Assembly: GCA_009836625.1 (NCBI GenBank)
Contig: VXVC01000002.1
Coordinates: forward strand, 140,722 to 204,721
Direction of reading: 5' to 3'
DNA from: Holophagales bacterium
GTDB lineage: Bacteria; Acidobacteriota; Thermoanaerobaculia; Multivoradales; Multivoraceae
DNA: 64,000 bases
Part shown: positions 55,911 through 63,319 of the stretch, one piece after another
How positions within the stretch are numbered: position 1 is the stretch's first letter
Layout of the letters: each line of letters starts with the position of its first letter
The notes under the pieces: generated by a model
What the model saw: the letters and a program-made list of their open reading frames with translations, nothing else
The model's database searches: none
What the model was told of the DNA's origin: nothing
Position numbers and translations under genes: made by a program

Positions 55911-56492
55911 ATGGAGACACTCAGTGCGATGAACGAACCAAACTGGACAGATGCCGTTTCATCTATAGGGATCTGGGCCACTCCCATCGTAGTAGCGTTC
56001 TTCGGCTGGTTGCTCAATCGCAAATGGAATAGGGACGAGCAAAAGAGAAAGAAGGACGAGCAACTTCATCCAGATCGGCTCGAGGTGTACAACAAGTGCA
56101 TGGAACCGTTCGTCCTTGCGTTGATGGCTGGCAACGACCGGCAGGCCCAGGGAAGAAAGACGCGTCGCAAGATAGACCATGTCGACCAGGCGGTTAAGAC
56201 CGTACTGTCCGTCGAGTACAGGAAGAACGCGTGTATGCTCATGCTCATAGGATCCGATACGGTCGTCCGCTCGTTCAACGAGATGTTTCAGTCCTTCTGC
56301 TCAATGGAGGCCGAGAACACCGACGTCGACGCAAGATCCTCTCTTGATTCGATTGAAAAACTGGGAACCCTGATACTTGAAATCAGAAAGAGCGTCGGGG
56401 ATGAGTCGACAGAACTTGAGAGCTTGGACATGGTGCATCAAGGATCTCAGGGAGATCCGTGCCGCAGCAGAATGAGTGCGTTGCACGGATAG
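55911..56492 (+). CDS. Membrane-anchored protein of unknown function
   Basis: 193 aa. One N-terminal transmembrane segment (SIGIWATPIVVAFFGWLLNRKW) is followed by a highly charged helix (NRDEQKRKKDEQ) and a helical cytoplasmic domain of about 140 residues. ATG55911 chosen because GAGGAAG precedes it; ATG55929 is an alternative. Codon use (AGA, ATA, AGG) differs from the housekeeping genes, which suggests transfer. It lies just outside the transposon. No family recognised. Confidence 0.6.
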   Translation: METLSAMNEPNWTDAVSSIGIWATPIVVAFFGWLLNRKWNRDEQKRKKDEQLHPDRLEVYNKCMEPFVLALMAGNDRQAQGRKTRRKIDHVDQAVKTVLSVEYRKNACMLMLIGSDTVVRSFNEMFQSFCSMEAENTDVDARSSLDSIEKLGTLILEIRKSVGDESTELESLDMVHQGSQGDPCRSRMSALHG

Positions 56493-56548
56493 CCGGTCGT
56501 CCCCACCGAGCCGTATCTGGCCCGGTGAGACGGCTCAAAGGAATGGTT

Positions 56549-56556
56549 ACTATCGA
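56549..56556 (+). repeat. Target site duplication, left
   Basis: ACTATCGA, identical to 60947-60954 on the other side of the element. An 8-bp duplication is the size made by IS1595-family transposases. Confidence 0.88.
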
Positions 56557-56583
56557 GGGGATTGTATGCGATAGTAACCATTC
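56557..56583 (+). repeat. Left terminal inverted repeat
   Basis: GGGGATT, then GTATG, then CGATAGTAACCATTC. Its reverse complement matches the right end except at three of the five middle bases. Confidence 0.85.
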
Positions 56584-56650
56584 GAACGCAGCTTCATACG
56601 CGGATCATGAAGCTGCTAGCCGTCATTCGTCGCTTTAGCGGACGCCACTG

Positions 56651-57359
56651 GTGGGCGACGAGAGAGCCCCACATGACCCACCCCTCGCCACGGGGCTCAA
56701 GGGCACGTCGTCCATGAAGCTCCACCGGGATCTCGACGTCACGCAGAAGACGGCATGGCGCCTTGCTCACCGCATCAGAGAGGCCTGGGACGGCGGCGGT
56801 CCGCCTCGAGTCGAAGATCGCTTCGAAGGACCGGTCGAGGTCGACGAGACCTTCATGGGCGGCCTGGAGAAGAACAAGCACCGCTCAAGGCGACTGAGGG
56901 TGGGCGGAGGAACGGGCGGAAAGGTCGTGGTCGCGGGGATGAAGGACCGTGCCACCAAATCACGTCCGAGCGGCGTTGGTGCCCAACAGGGACCGGCGGG
57001 TGCTCCAGGCGTTCATCCGCAACCGGGCGAAGGAAGGCGCTACTGTTTACACCGACGATTTCACCAGCTACAAGAACCTGCCGGACTACGAGCACGAGGC
57101 GGTGAACCACAGTGTCGGGGAGCACGTGCGCGGCAAGGCCCACACCCAGGGTATCGAGTCGATGTGGTCCATGCTCAAGCGGGGCCACAAGGGCACCTAC
57201 GACAAGATGAGTTGGAAGCACCTGAACCGCTACGTGGGCGAGTTCGCTGGCAGGCACAACCAGCGCGACCTTGATACCCTCGACCAGATGACGGAGATGG
57301 TCCTCGGGATGAACGGGAAGCGCCTCCGGTACAAGGATCTCATCGGACGAGCGGCATGA
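56651..57359 (+). pseudogene. IS1595-family (ISXO2-like) transposase, truncated and frameshifted
   Basis: Two frames together give the DDE-type ISXO2 domain: TGLKGTSSMKLHRDL, TQKTAWRLAHRIREAW and VEVDETFMGGLEKNK in the first. VYTDDFTSYKNL, VNHSVGEHVRGKAHTQGIESMW and KHLNRYVGEFAGRHNQRDLDT are in the second. The shift is near 56960, where deleting one A of AAA would restore KDRATNHVRAALVP. The zinc-ribbon N-terminus normal for the family is also missing. The transposase should be inactive unless frameshifting rescues it. Confidence 0.85.
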
Positions 57360-57544
57360 CGGCCGCCACAGGTCGTCCGAAACCGAAGCCGCTTCCACGA
57401 CGAACCCTGCCGCCGCCGCTCCCCGACACGCCAGAGAACGTGGCTAGGGCTGTGCTCAGCACCCCACCGAAGAAGCCCGAAGAGTGGGACTACGTCAGGC
57501 GGGACAACGAGCAGGCGGACTCCGCGTCCGATGATGGGGAGTAG
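57356..57544 (+). CDS. Small Pro-rich protein linked to the transposase
   Basis: 62 aa, starting with an ATG that overlaps the transposase stop (ATGA). Pro/Lys-rich beginning (GRPKPKPLPRRTLPPPLPD) followed by TPENVARAVLSTPPKKPEEW. From memory, similar short proteins often follow IS1595-type transposases; their role is unknown. It lies two bases before the methyltransferase gene. Confidence 0.65.
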   Translation: MTAATGRPKPKPLPRRTLPPPLPDTPENVARAVLSTPPKKPEEWDYVRRDNEQADSASDDGE

Positions 57545-57546
57545 AA

Positions 57547-58446
57547 ATGACGACAGACGTCGTGCCCGCCAAGTCCACTCTCTACGACGCACCTGCGAAG
57601 CCCGGACCACTCCAGACCCACCGTGGGAAGGCAAACCGTCAGGATTGGACCATCTACGAGGGTTCCGCCCTCAGCGTTCTACAGAGTTTGGAGCCGAGCT
57701 TCGTGGACTGCATCGTCACTTCACCGCCCTACTTCTGGTTACGAGACTACGGAGTAGATGGGCAGATCGGTCTTGAAGACACAGTCGACGGCTACGTGTC
57801 CTCGCTCGTCGAGATCATGTCGGAGGCGAGAAGAGTCCTGCGACCCGAAGGTGTGGCATTCCTCAACTTGGGCGACACCTACTACTCCGGCAAGGGCAAG
57901 TCGCATGGAGAGGACGCCAAGAGCAAGAAACGACGTTTCGGTCTCCGTGCCGTGGATAGGAGCGGCGGCCTCGGCCTGGGTTTGCAACGAAAGTCACTCA
58001 TCGGAATTCCGTGGCGGGTCGCCCTCGCCCTGGCGGAGGATGGATGGGTGCTCCGAAGTGCGATCATCTGGCATCGGCCCAAAGGACTTCCCGAGTATGT
58101 ACAAGACCGCCCAAGCCGTAGCTATGAGTATGTGTTCCTACTCGCCAAGAACCGTCGCTACCACTTCGACAAGGATGAACTTCCAGAAGAGTTTGACGAG
58201 GACATGTGGACGATCTCCGCACGGCCCGAATGGAACGAGGGTCTAGATACCGCCCCGTTTCCCGACGAACTAGTCGTGAGATGCCTGAGCGTGGGCTGCC
58301 CAGCCTCTGGTATCGTGCTGGATCCGTTTGTTGGCGGCGGAACGACGGTGCGTGTAGCCGTTACTACGGGCAGAAGAGGGATCGGTATTGATCTTAACCG
58401 GTCTTTCTGCCAGTATGCAGTCCGTACGCTAGGGAAGATTCTGTGA
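57547..58446 (+). CDS. Beta-class DNA methyltransferase (N6-A or N4-C)
   Basis: 299 aa. Catalytic motif IV TSPPYFWLRDYG (about residue 57) precedes the SAM-binding motif I DPFVGGGTT (about residue 259), the permuted order of beta-class N6-adenine/N4-cytosine enzymes. A central part of about 100 residues between them is the likely target recognition region. ATG57547 follows GGGGAG. It overlaps the ATPase gene by four bases (GTGA). It probably protects the host against the downstream ATPase-HNH pair; the target sequence is unknown. Confidence 0.92.
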   Translation: MTTDVVPAKSTLYDAPAKPGPLQTHRGKANRQDWTIYEGSALSVLQSLEPSFVDCIVTSPPYFWLRDYGVDGQIGLEDTVDGYVSSLVEIMSEARRVLRPEGVAFLNLGDTYYSGKGKSHGEDAKSKKRRFGLRAVDRSGGLGLGLQRKSLIGIPWRVALALAEDGWVLRSAIIWHRPKGLPEYVQDRPSRSYEYVFLLAKNRRYHFDKDELPEEFDEDMWTISARPEWNEGLDTAPFPDELVVRCLSVGCPASGIVLDPFVGGGTTVRVAVTTGRRGIGIDLNRSFCQYAVRTLGKIL

Positions 58447-60290
58447 GTTACATCTCCGAAGAAGCGATTCTGTGGGCGATCAGATCGCTGAAGGCTGATA
58501 CTCATCCGTTCATGGGTGTTACGTTTCTCGCGTGCAAGGAGAAAGAACTGCCAGTCGGCGAGACGGTTCGGGTCAGTCTAGACGCCTTGACGAGAGAGCA
58601 CCTCCTCCGTCACCACAGACTCGATCCGACAAGCGAGCGGTTCTTCCAGCCGTTTCGAAGCCCAACGTCCTGGGTCAAGAACAACTATGCCTCTACAGGA
58701 TTACAAGCAGTAAACACACAGACGTTCGCGAACGTTTTCCTTCACGAGCGCGGAAGAGCCGAATGGGGCTTCGCTGACGATTACGTTCGTCGGATCAGGT
58801 ACCGACTTCGTACACTCAGGCACGGCTTGATGCCGCTTGCGGCTATCGCGATCTGGACGGGCAAGGACAAAGAGTGGCGCAAGTCGACGACACTTGACAC
58901 ACTGGTTCAGGAGTTCCTCTCGCGATACAACATCACTAGGAGAGAACGACAGGAGCTGTTCGCACGGAAGCCGATCCCCAAGGACTCTGAGCCGCTCCTT
59001 CAGCAGCGTCCTCCCGATCAGAGGTCCATCGCATATAGCATCGCCCTGCCCCCAGACGCGGACGAACCGGAGGGTACTTTGACGGCCATTCAGATGCAGG
59101 GCGTCGGTCCAGCCGATGAACTCCGACTCGAACTTGGAGATCGTCTTACCGTCGTAGCGGGAGACAACGGACTCGGAAAGTCATTCCTCTTAGACGTGGC
59201 GTGGTGGGCCGCGACGGGGCGATGGGCCGGTCTACCAGCAACCCCCTTTAGTCTTGCCGCTGCTGAGGAGGCGCGGATCGAGTACGAACTCCGAACCGAC
59301 TTGGGAACTAGTAGCTGTAGGAGCCACTTCTATCATTCAACACAATCCTGGGTTCAGCAGAACTTTCACCCACATGTGCCCGGGCTCTATGTGTATGCGA
59401 GATTGGATGGCTCGTTCTCAATCGCGGACGACCAGCGAGAGCGACTAGAGGACGCGGGTTCTCTCGATCTGACGCCCGGCCAGATTTGGGATGGACAGGC
59501 CAAGCAGATGGAGGGGTTTATTCGGGACTCCGTCCGGTGGCAAACCTCCAACGAAGAAGCGTTCGCGCTTCTCGAAGAGGTCCTGAACTGTCTTTCTCCG
59601 AGCGACCTCGGAGCACTCAAGTTAGGTGAGCCAAGGCGTCGTCACGGTGATCCGCGCCCCATACCCGTCATTCGGCACCCCTACGGAGACGTACCGGTAC
59701 TCTACGCATCAGCAGGTGTACGGCGAGCCTTGGCTCTTGCCTACGTGATCTCGTGGACCTGGCTAGAGCACCGATGGGCCGCCGAGTTTCTAGAGTTTGC
59801 TCCGGCGCGTCGAATGGTCCTTATCGTCGACGAGGTCGAGGCGCACCTACACCCCTTCTGGCAAAGGACTATTCTGCCGGCGATTCTCATGATTGAGAAA
59901 ATTCTTGGTGACGACCTACAACTGCAGATTCTCGTCTCAACTCACTCGCCTATTGTGCTGGCTTCCTTGGAGGCGAGCTTCTCTAACACGTCTGATGTTC
60001 TCTATCACTTCGACCTCCAAGGGACGGAGGTTGAACTAGAGTCTCTGGCGTTCCACAAGCATGGCGACATATCAGCGTGGCTGACTTCACGGGCAATGGG
60101 ACTTCCGTCCGCTCGGCCCCAGGAAGCCGAGAACGCGATCCAGCGAGCCATGGAGCTTCAGTCATCTCGGCGTCCGGTCAGGTCGGACGTCGAGGCAGCG
60201 ACGGAGGAGTTGCTCAGAGTTCTTCCCGGTGATGATCATTTCTGGCGACGCTGGACGTTCTTCGCTCGACAGGCCGGCGTCGACTTGTGA
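58443..60290 (+). CDS. AAA/SMC-like ATPase (OLD/PtuA type) with extra N-terminal domain
   Basis: 615 aa. Residues 1 to about 195 form a domain I do not recognise (FMGVTFLACKEKELPVGETV... ERGRAEWGFADDYVRR). The rest is an OLD/RecF-like ATPase. Walker A is VAGDNGLGKSFLLD at about residue 240, the signature-like YASAGVRRALALAYVISW is near 420, and Walker B VLIVDEVEAHLHPFW is near 460. A D-loop/His switch ILVSTHSPIVLAS completes the fold. Similar ATPases act in Septu (PtuA), Gabija and type-specific restriction. GTG starts overlap both neighbours by four bases, so it is made together with the methyltransferase and HNH protein. Confidence 0.88.
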   Translation: MSYISEEAILWAIRSLKADTHPFMGVTFLACKEKELPVGETVRVSLDALTREHLLRHHRLDPTSERFFQPFRSPTSWVKNNYASTGLQAVNTQTFANVFLHERGRAEWGFADDYVRRIRYRLRTLRHGLMPLAAIAIWTGKDKEWRKSTTLDTLVQEFLSRYNITRRERQELFARKPIPKDSEPLLQQRPPDQRSIAYSIALPPDADEPEGTLTAIQMQGVGPADELRLELGDRLTVVAGDNGLGKSFLLDVAWWAATGRWAGLPATPFSLAAAEEARIEYELRTDLGTSSCRSHFYHSTQSWVQQNFHPHVPGLYVYARLDGSFSIADDQRERLEDAGSLDLTPGQIWDGQAKQMEGFIRDSVRWQTSNEEAFALLEEVLNCLSPSDLGALKLGEPRRRHGDPRPIPVIRHPYGDVPVLYASAGVRRALALAYVISWTWLEHRWAAEFLEFAPARRMVLIVDEVEAHLHPFWQRTILPAILMIEKILGDDLQLQILVSTHSPIVLASLEASFSNTSDVLYHFDLQGTEVELESLAFHKHGDISAWLTSRAMGLPSARPQEAENAIQRAMELQSSRRPVRSDVEAATEELLRVLPGDDHFWRRWTFFARQAGVDL

Positions 60291-60901
60291 TTCCCGTACA
60301 TCCGCGTCAGGAGTACGCGGATTTCGACACTGAGGTCCGACAGCCAGGACGCAGCTTCCTGGCGTTGACTCCTAGCCCGACCGGTCGAGAGTTCGGTGCA
60401 CACGACTATTGGTCTAGGGCAAGACCTCACCTACACCGTGCGTACGAGTACCGGTGCGCCTACAGCTCTCTGTGGCTAGCGCGTAACGGGGGCACAGTGG
60501 ACCACTATGTCCCGAAGAGCGAATGTCCTCAATGGGCCTACGAATGGGCTAACTATCGACTAGCGCGACCGAAACTCAATACGCGCAAGGGCAGGTCCAT
60601 GAGTGTTGTTGATCCCTTCCTGGTGGAAGAGGGCTGGTTCGTCCTGAGTTGCCCAAGTTGCCTTATTGAGCCGGGCGACGGACTAGATGGAGACGTGAGC
60701 CGGTGGGTGCAGGACTCCATCGATGTTCTTGACCTGAATAGCCATGACTTAGTTGATGAGCGCTCGAAGTGGCTGGTCGATGTGGCTGAAGGCATAGTGC
60801 CGTTTGAGCACCTCACACGGAAGTATCCATTCCTGGCCCACGAAGTGACGAGACAGGGAATAGAGGACGAGTTGGCTACGCTCTTCTCCGTGCCGAGGTA
60901 G
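60287..60901 (+). CDS. HNH endonuclease-like protein (PtuB-like)
   Basis: 204 aa. HNH motif: CAYSSLW, then GTVDHYVPKS (residues about 70-79, with the catalytic His), then WANYRLARPKLNTRKG, where Asn and the final KG fit the HNH pattern. A second Cys pair (LSCPSCLI) may bind zinc. GTG60287 overlaps the ATPase gene (GTGA). ATPase followed by HNH is the layout of Septu systems; a linked methyltransferase is not part of classical Septu. The gene ends 18 bp before the right inverted repeat. Confidence 0.82.
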   Translation: MIPVHPRQEYADFDTEVRQPGRSFLALTPSPTGREFGAHDYWSRARPHLHRAYEYRCAYSSLWLARNGGTVDHYVPKSECPQWAYEWANYRLARPKLNTRKGRSMSVVDPFLVEEGWFVLSCPSCLIEPGDGLDGDVSRWVQDSIDVLDLNSHDLVDERSKWLVDVAEGIVPFEHLTRKYPFLAHEVTRQGIEDELATLFSVPR

Positions 60902-60919
60902 CAGGTTGTGGCTCGTCAG

Positions 60920-60946
60920 GAATGGTTACTATCGTATTGAATCCCC
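60920..60946 (+). repeat. Right terminal inverted repeat
   Basis: GAATGGTTACTATCG, then TATTG, then AATCCCC. Inverted match to 56557-56583. The 15-base core also occurs once outside the element at 56541-56555, in the same orientation as here. Confidence 0.85.
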
Positions 60947-60954
60947 ACTATCGA
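60947..60954 (+). repeat. Target site duplication, right
   Basis: ACTATCGA, identical to 56549-56556. Confidence 0.88.
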
Positions 60955-61532
60955 GTATCATCGCCTCCGCAAGGGTGGCGAGCGGTCAGAGCTGATACCG
61001 CCGCGGTTCGTCTAGGAGTAGACCCGCCCAGGCCCCGGGCGTGACTCGTTCCGCCCTGAGATTTGGCACAAGCCGCGATACCGAGATTCCGCTTGAAGGC
61101 GGGGAAGGGCGCCTTGAAGGACGAGGAGGATCGTTGCCCAGGTAGACCTCCCTTTAGTGTCGCCACGGACGTGGCGTTGAACCATCGGGCCGAGAACCGC
61201 GAAGTCTAGACGGGATCTAGCGGCCGCCGGTCATGAGCCGGGTCCAACTTCGGTGACCAGCGACTGGTGCGCGCGGACTACGTCGCGGACCACACACTGG
61301 CCCAGCGGTTGGAATGCGCTACTCAGGTTGCGTGTCGGCGACGGCTTCGACAACGCCAAGGGGAGAGCTTCTTTGGCCAGCCTCGAATGCGACCTTCCGC
61401 GACCGCGTACACGCGAGGAGCGTACCTCTACCGCTACATCGAGGGCTGGTAGCCACGCCCATCGGCGGCACTCCAGGATCGGACAGCGTTCACCCGTGAA
61501 CGTCGAGTAGCTGACTCAGCCAGCGCGTGCCA
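60955..61532. other. 578-bp region without recognisable gene
   Basis: Only short frames with no family resemblance. One plus-strand frame of 61 codons (61267-61452, ending RYIEGW) has a little coding character but no ribosome binding site. I see no RNA gene. Confidence 0.45.
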
Positions 61533-61886
61533 TCACGGGTCGCTCTCCTGTTCGCGGCACATGGAGTCGAAGATCTGCCGAGCACTCCTCGAAACGCGGG
61601 TCGCGACTTCGCACAGACCCTCTTGGTGGCGTCCGGCGTACTCGCAGGAGTCCTTTTGGTGCCACCTAGCGACGCTGGCGTTGTTGTAGAGGGCCATGCA
61701 GCTTGGTCGCCGGCTCGCTTCAAGCTCGTACAGCGCCGGCATCGGTTCGGGGTTGACAGCCTGAACCGGCGTTGGCGCGCTTGAGATCGCGGCGGTCGCG
61801 GTGACGGCTTCCGGCTCGGAAGCGTAACACGCTCCGAGGCACAAAGAGACTATGAACGTGCCAATCGTTAGTTCCCGTTTCTGCAT
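61533..61886 (-). CDS. Small lipoprotein
   Basis: 117 aa. Lipoprotein signal peptide ending in LGAC (lipobox), followed by an Ala/Pro/Val-rich linker and a C-terminal domain with four cysteines (PSCMALYN, DSCEYAG, GLCEVA, SMCREQ). ATG61886 gives the signal peptide; a longer reading from 61955 does not. Function unknown. It resembles the next minus-strand gene in being small, exported and Cys-containing. Confidence 0.65.
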   Translation of the reverse strand: MQKRELTIGTFIVSLCLGACYASEPEAVTATAAISSAPTPVQAVNPEPMPALYELEASRRPSCMALYNNASVARWHQKDSCEYAGRHQEGLCEVATRVSRSARQIFDSMCREQESDP

Positions 61887-62008
61887 ACTGCTGTGCTTCC
61901 CATTGGTGTGAAAGGTGGGCGGCGGGCCGTGAGGACACAGCCGGGATCGATCCACGGATTCGGGGCCAATCCCGCACCCCGTTCGCCACGGTCCGCCGCC
62001 TGCAACCT

Positions 62009-62596
62009 CTATATCTCGCAGTTACCTAGGCTGGCGTACAGTTCGTTTGCCGCACCCACAACCTCGTTACCGAACTCACAAATCTCGCCTCTCTCCGGGT
62101 TCGGTATGCGGTGGTCATCGCACGCCCGGTCGCGCAGGAACTCGGCCTTCAGCACTAGGTTCATGGCGTCCATGCATGCCTGCCGATGAGGTGTGATTCC
62201 CATTGGAGGCCAACCACGGGCAGTGGGCCGAGTCGCGCTACGAATCGTGCCAGGAGTCGTGCTGCCGTTCACTGCGTTCTCTATATCTACTGATAGATCG
62301 TGTAACTCCCGCAAGATTGAATTGGCGGACATGTCCGTCCGTCTGACCAGCACCGGCTTCTCAACTAGGCACCCATAGCCTTCAACGCAGAAACGAGACT
62401 GAGTTGAGGTGGAGATCCACTTCGCGCCCGCAGGCACTGGATCGGCGGGCGAAACCCACCGCAGATGATACTCAATGTCGAATTCCGCCTCCGATTGTGC
62501 AGTTGCCGCGCCTGCTGTCATCGTTGTGGCGATGATTGCCGCAGCAAGAACCAGACAGTCCCGGACGTTGAGTTGAGTGTTGGGGCTAGATAGCAC
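62009..62596 (-). CDS. Secreted protein of unknown function
   Basis: 195 aa from GTG62596, which has GGAGGAGG at good distance. Signal peptide (CLVLAAAIIATTMTAGAATAQS), then a mature part with cysteines (RFCVEGYGC, QACMDAM, RACDDHR, EICEFG, GNCEI) that probably form disulfides. No family recognised. The larger open frame to 63022 is Arg-rich and not supported. Confidence 0.62.
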   Translation of the reverse strand: MLSSPNTQLNVRDCLVLAAAIIATTMTAGAATAQSEAEFDIEYHLRWVSPADPVPAGAKWISTSTQSRFCVEGYGCLVEKPVLVRRTDMSANSILRELHDLSVDIENAVNGSTTPGTIRSATRPTARGWPPMGITPHRQACMDAMNLVLKAEFLRDRACDDHRIPNPERGEICEFGNEVVGAANELYASLGNCEI

Positions 62597-63319
62597 GCGC
62601 TGCCTCCTCCTCCCGCTCATGCGGGCTAGTGATGAGTGACCCGGCAACACGACGCTGCCGGGGCTGAACCCATCGGAGGCACCAGAAGAGCGGTAAGGCT
62701 GCTTCTGGATGCGGGCTTTTCCCCAACGGGGTTCGTTGAGACGCCAGACGCTAGCACACGTCGAACCGGCAATCGCCGCAAGGGGCTGGAGTCCGAATGG
62801 CACGTTGAGCATGGCCCGTTTCGGGGGCACCAGATCCTTGGAGGAGGAGGTAGCCGGGATGCCGTCATCAAGACCTGCTCCGGCCCGCCCGCGAGGGCCG
62901 GCACCAAGACGCCGCCTCGTGGGCCGCCCCAACCCCTGGCTTGGGCGCGGCTCCAGTATCGACCTCCGATCGCTCCGCCCCCTGCGCCCGACACCGGAGC
63001 CCGGTGGGGCTACTTCCGACACCTGGTTCGGCCCCTACAACCTCTGCACAGGTGTGGGCAGTCTTCAGTTGCCAGAAGTGTGCAGGGTTACGCAGTAGTA
63101 GCTAAGCTGGTCCTTCAAGCGAGTTCAGAGAGAGTAGCCAAGTTCTACTAGCCCGCCCTACGTCGGCGGGATTCTCCCTGACACTGGCCGAACCGGCCGG
63201 ACGGGCGGATGGCAAATGTCCCCTGCCGACCACATCCTGCCGCACGTTCTGCTATCGTCAGCGGGATCTTCCCCATAGGGGGCGGGGATGCGAGTCAATC
63301 CAACGAGGGGAGTACCGCG
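62597..63319. other. 723-bp region without recognisable gene
   Basis: A plus-strand frame of 171 codons (62636-63151) exists, but its composition is that of a chance frame. CCCGCC and GGCGGG (63152-63157 and 63165-63170) form a 6-bp stem with a 7-base loop, a possible terminator. Promoter elements for the following gene are not clear. Confidence 0.45.

Larger units (their letters stand above)
56557..60946 (+). mobile_element. IS1595-type transposon with defence-like cargo
   Basis: 4,390 bp. Ends are 27-bp inverted repeats matching at 24 positions (outer GGGGATT, five variable bases, inner CGATAGTAACCATTC). Perfect 8-bp direct repeats ACTATCGA flank it. Order inside: damaged IS1595 (ISXO2-like) transposase, a 62-aa Pro-rich protein, DNA methyltransferase, ATPase, HNH protein, all on the plus strand. 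IS1595-family elements are known to carry passenger genes. The cargo is less GC-rich than the host genome. Confidence 0.85.

Noticed and set aside
56541..56583. Perfect 15-bp inverted repeat read as a transcription terminator
   Set aside because: Better explained as the transposon's left end facing a copy of the same core in the flank; no T-run follows.
62636..63151. 171-codon plus-strand frame
   Set aside because: No domain, no ribosome binding site, chance-like composition; partly antisense to the secreted-protein upstream region.
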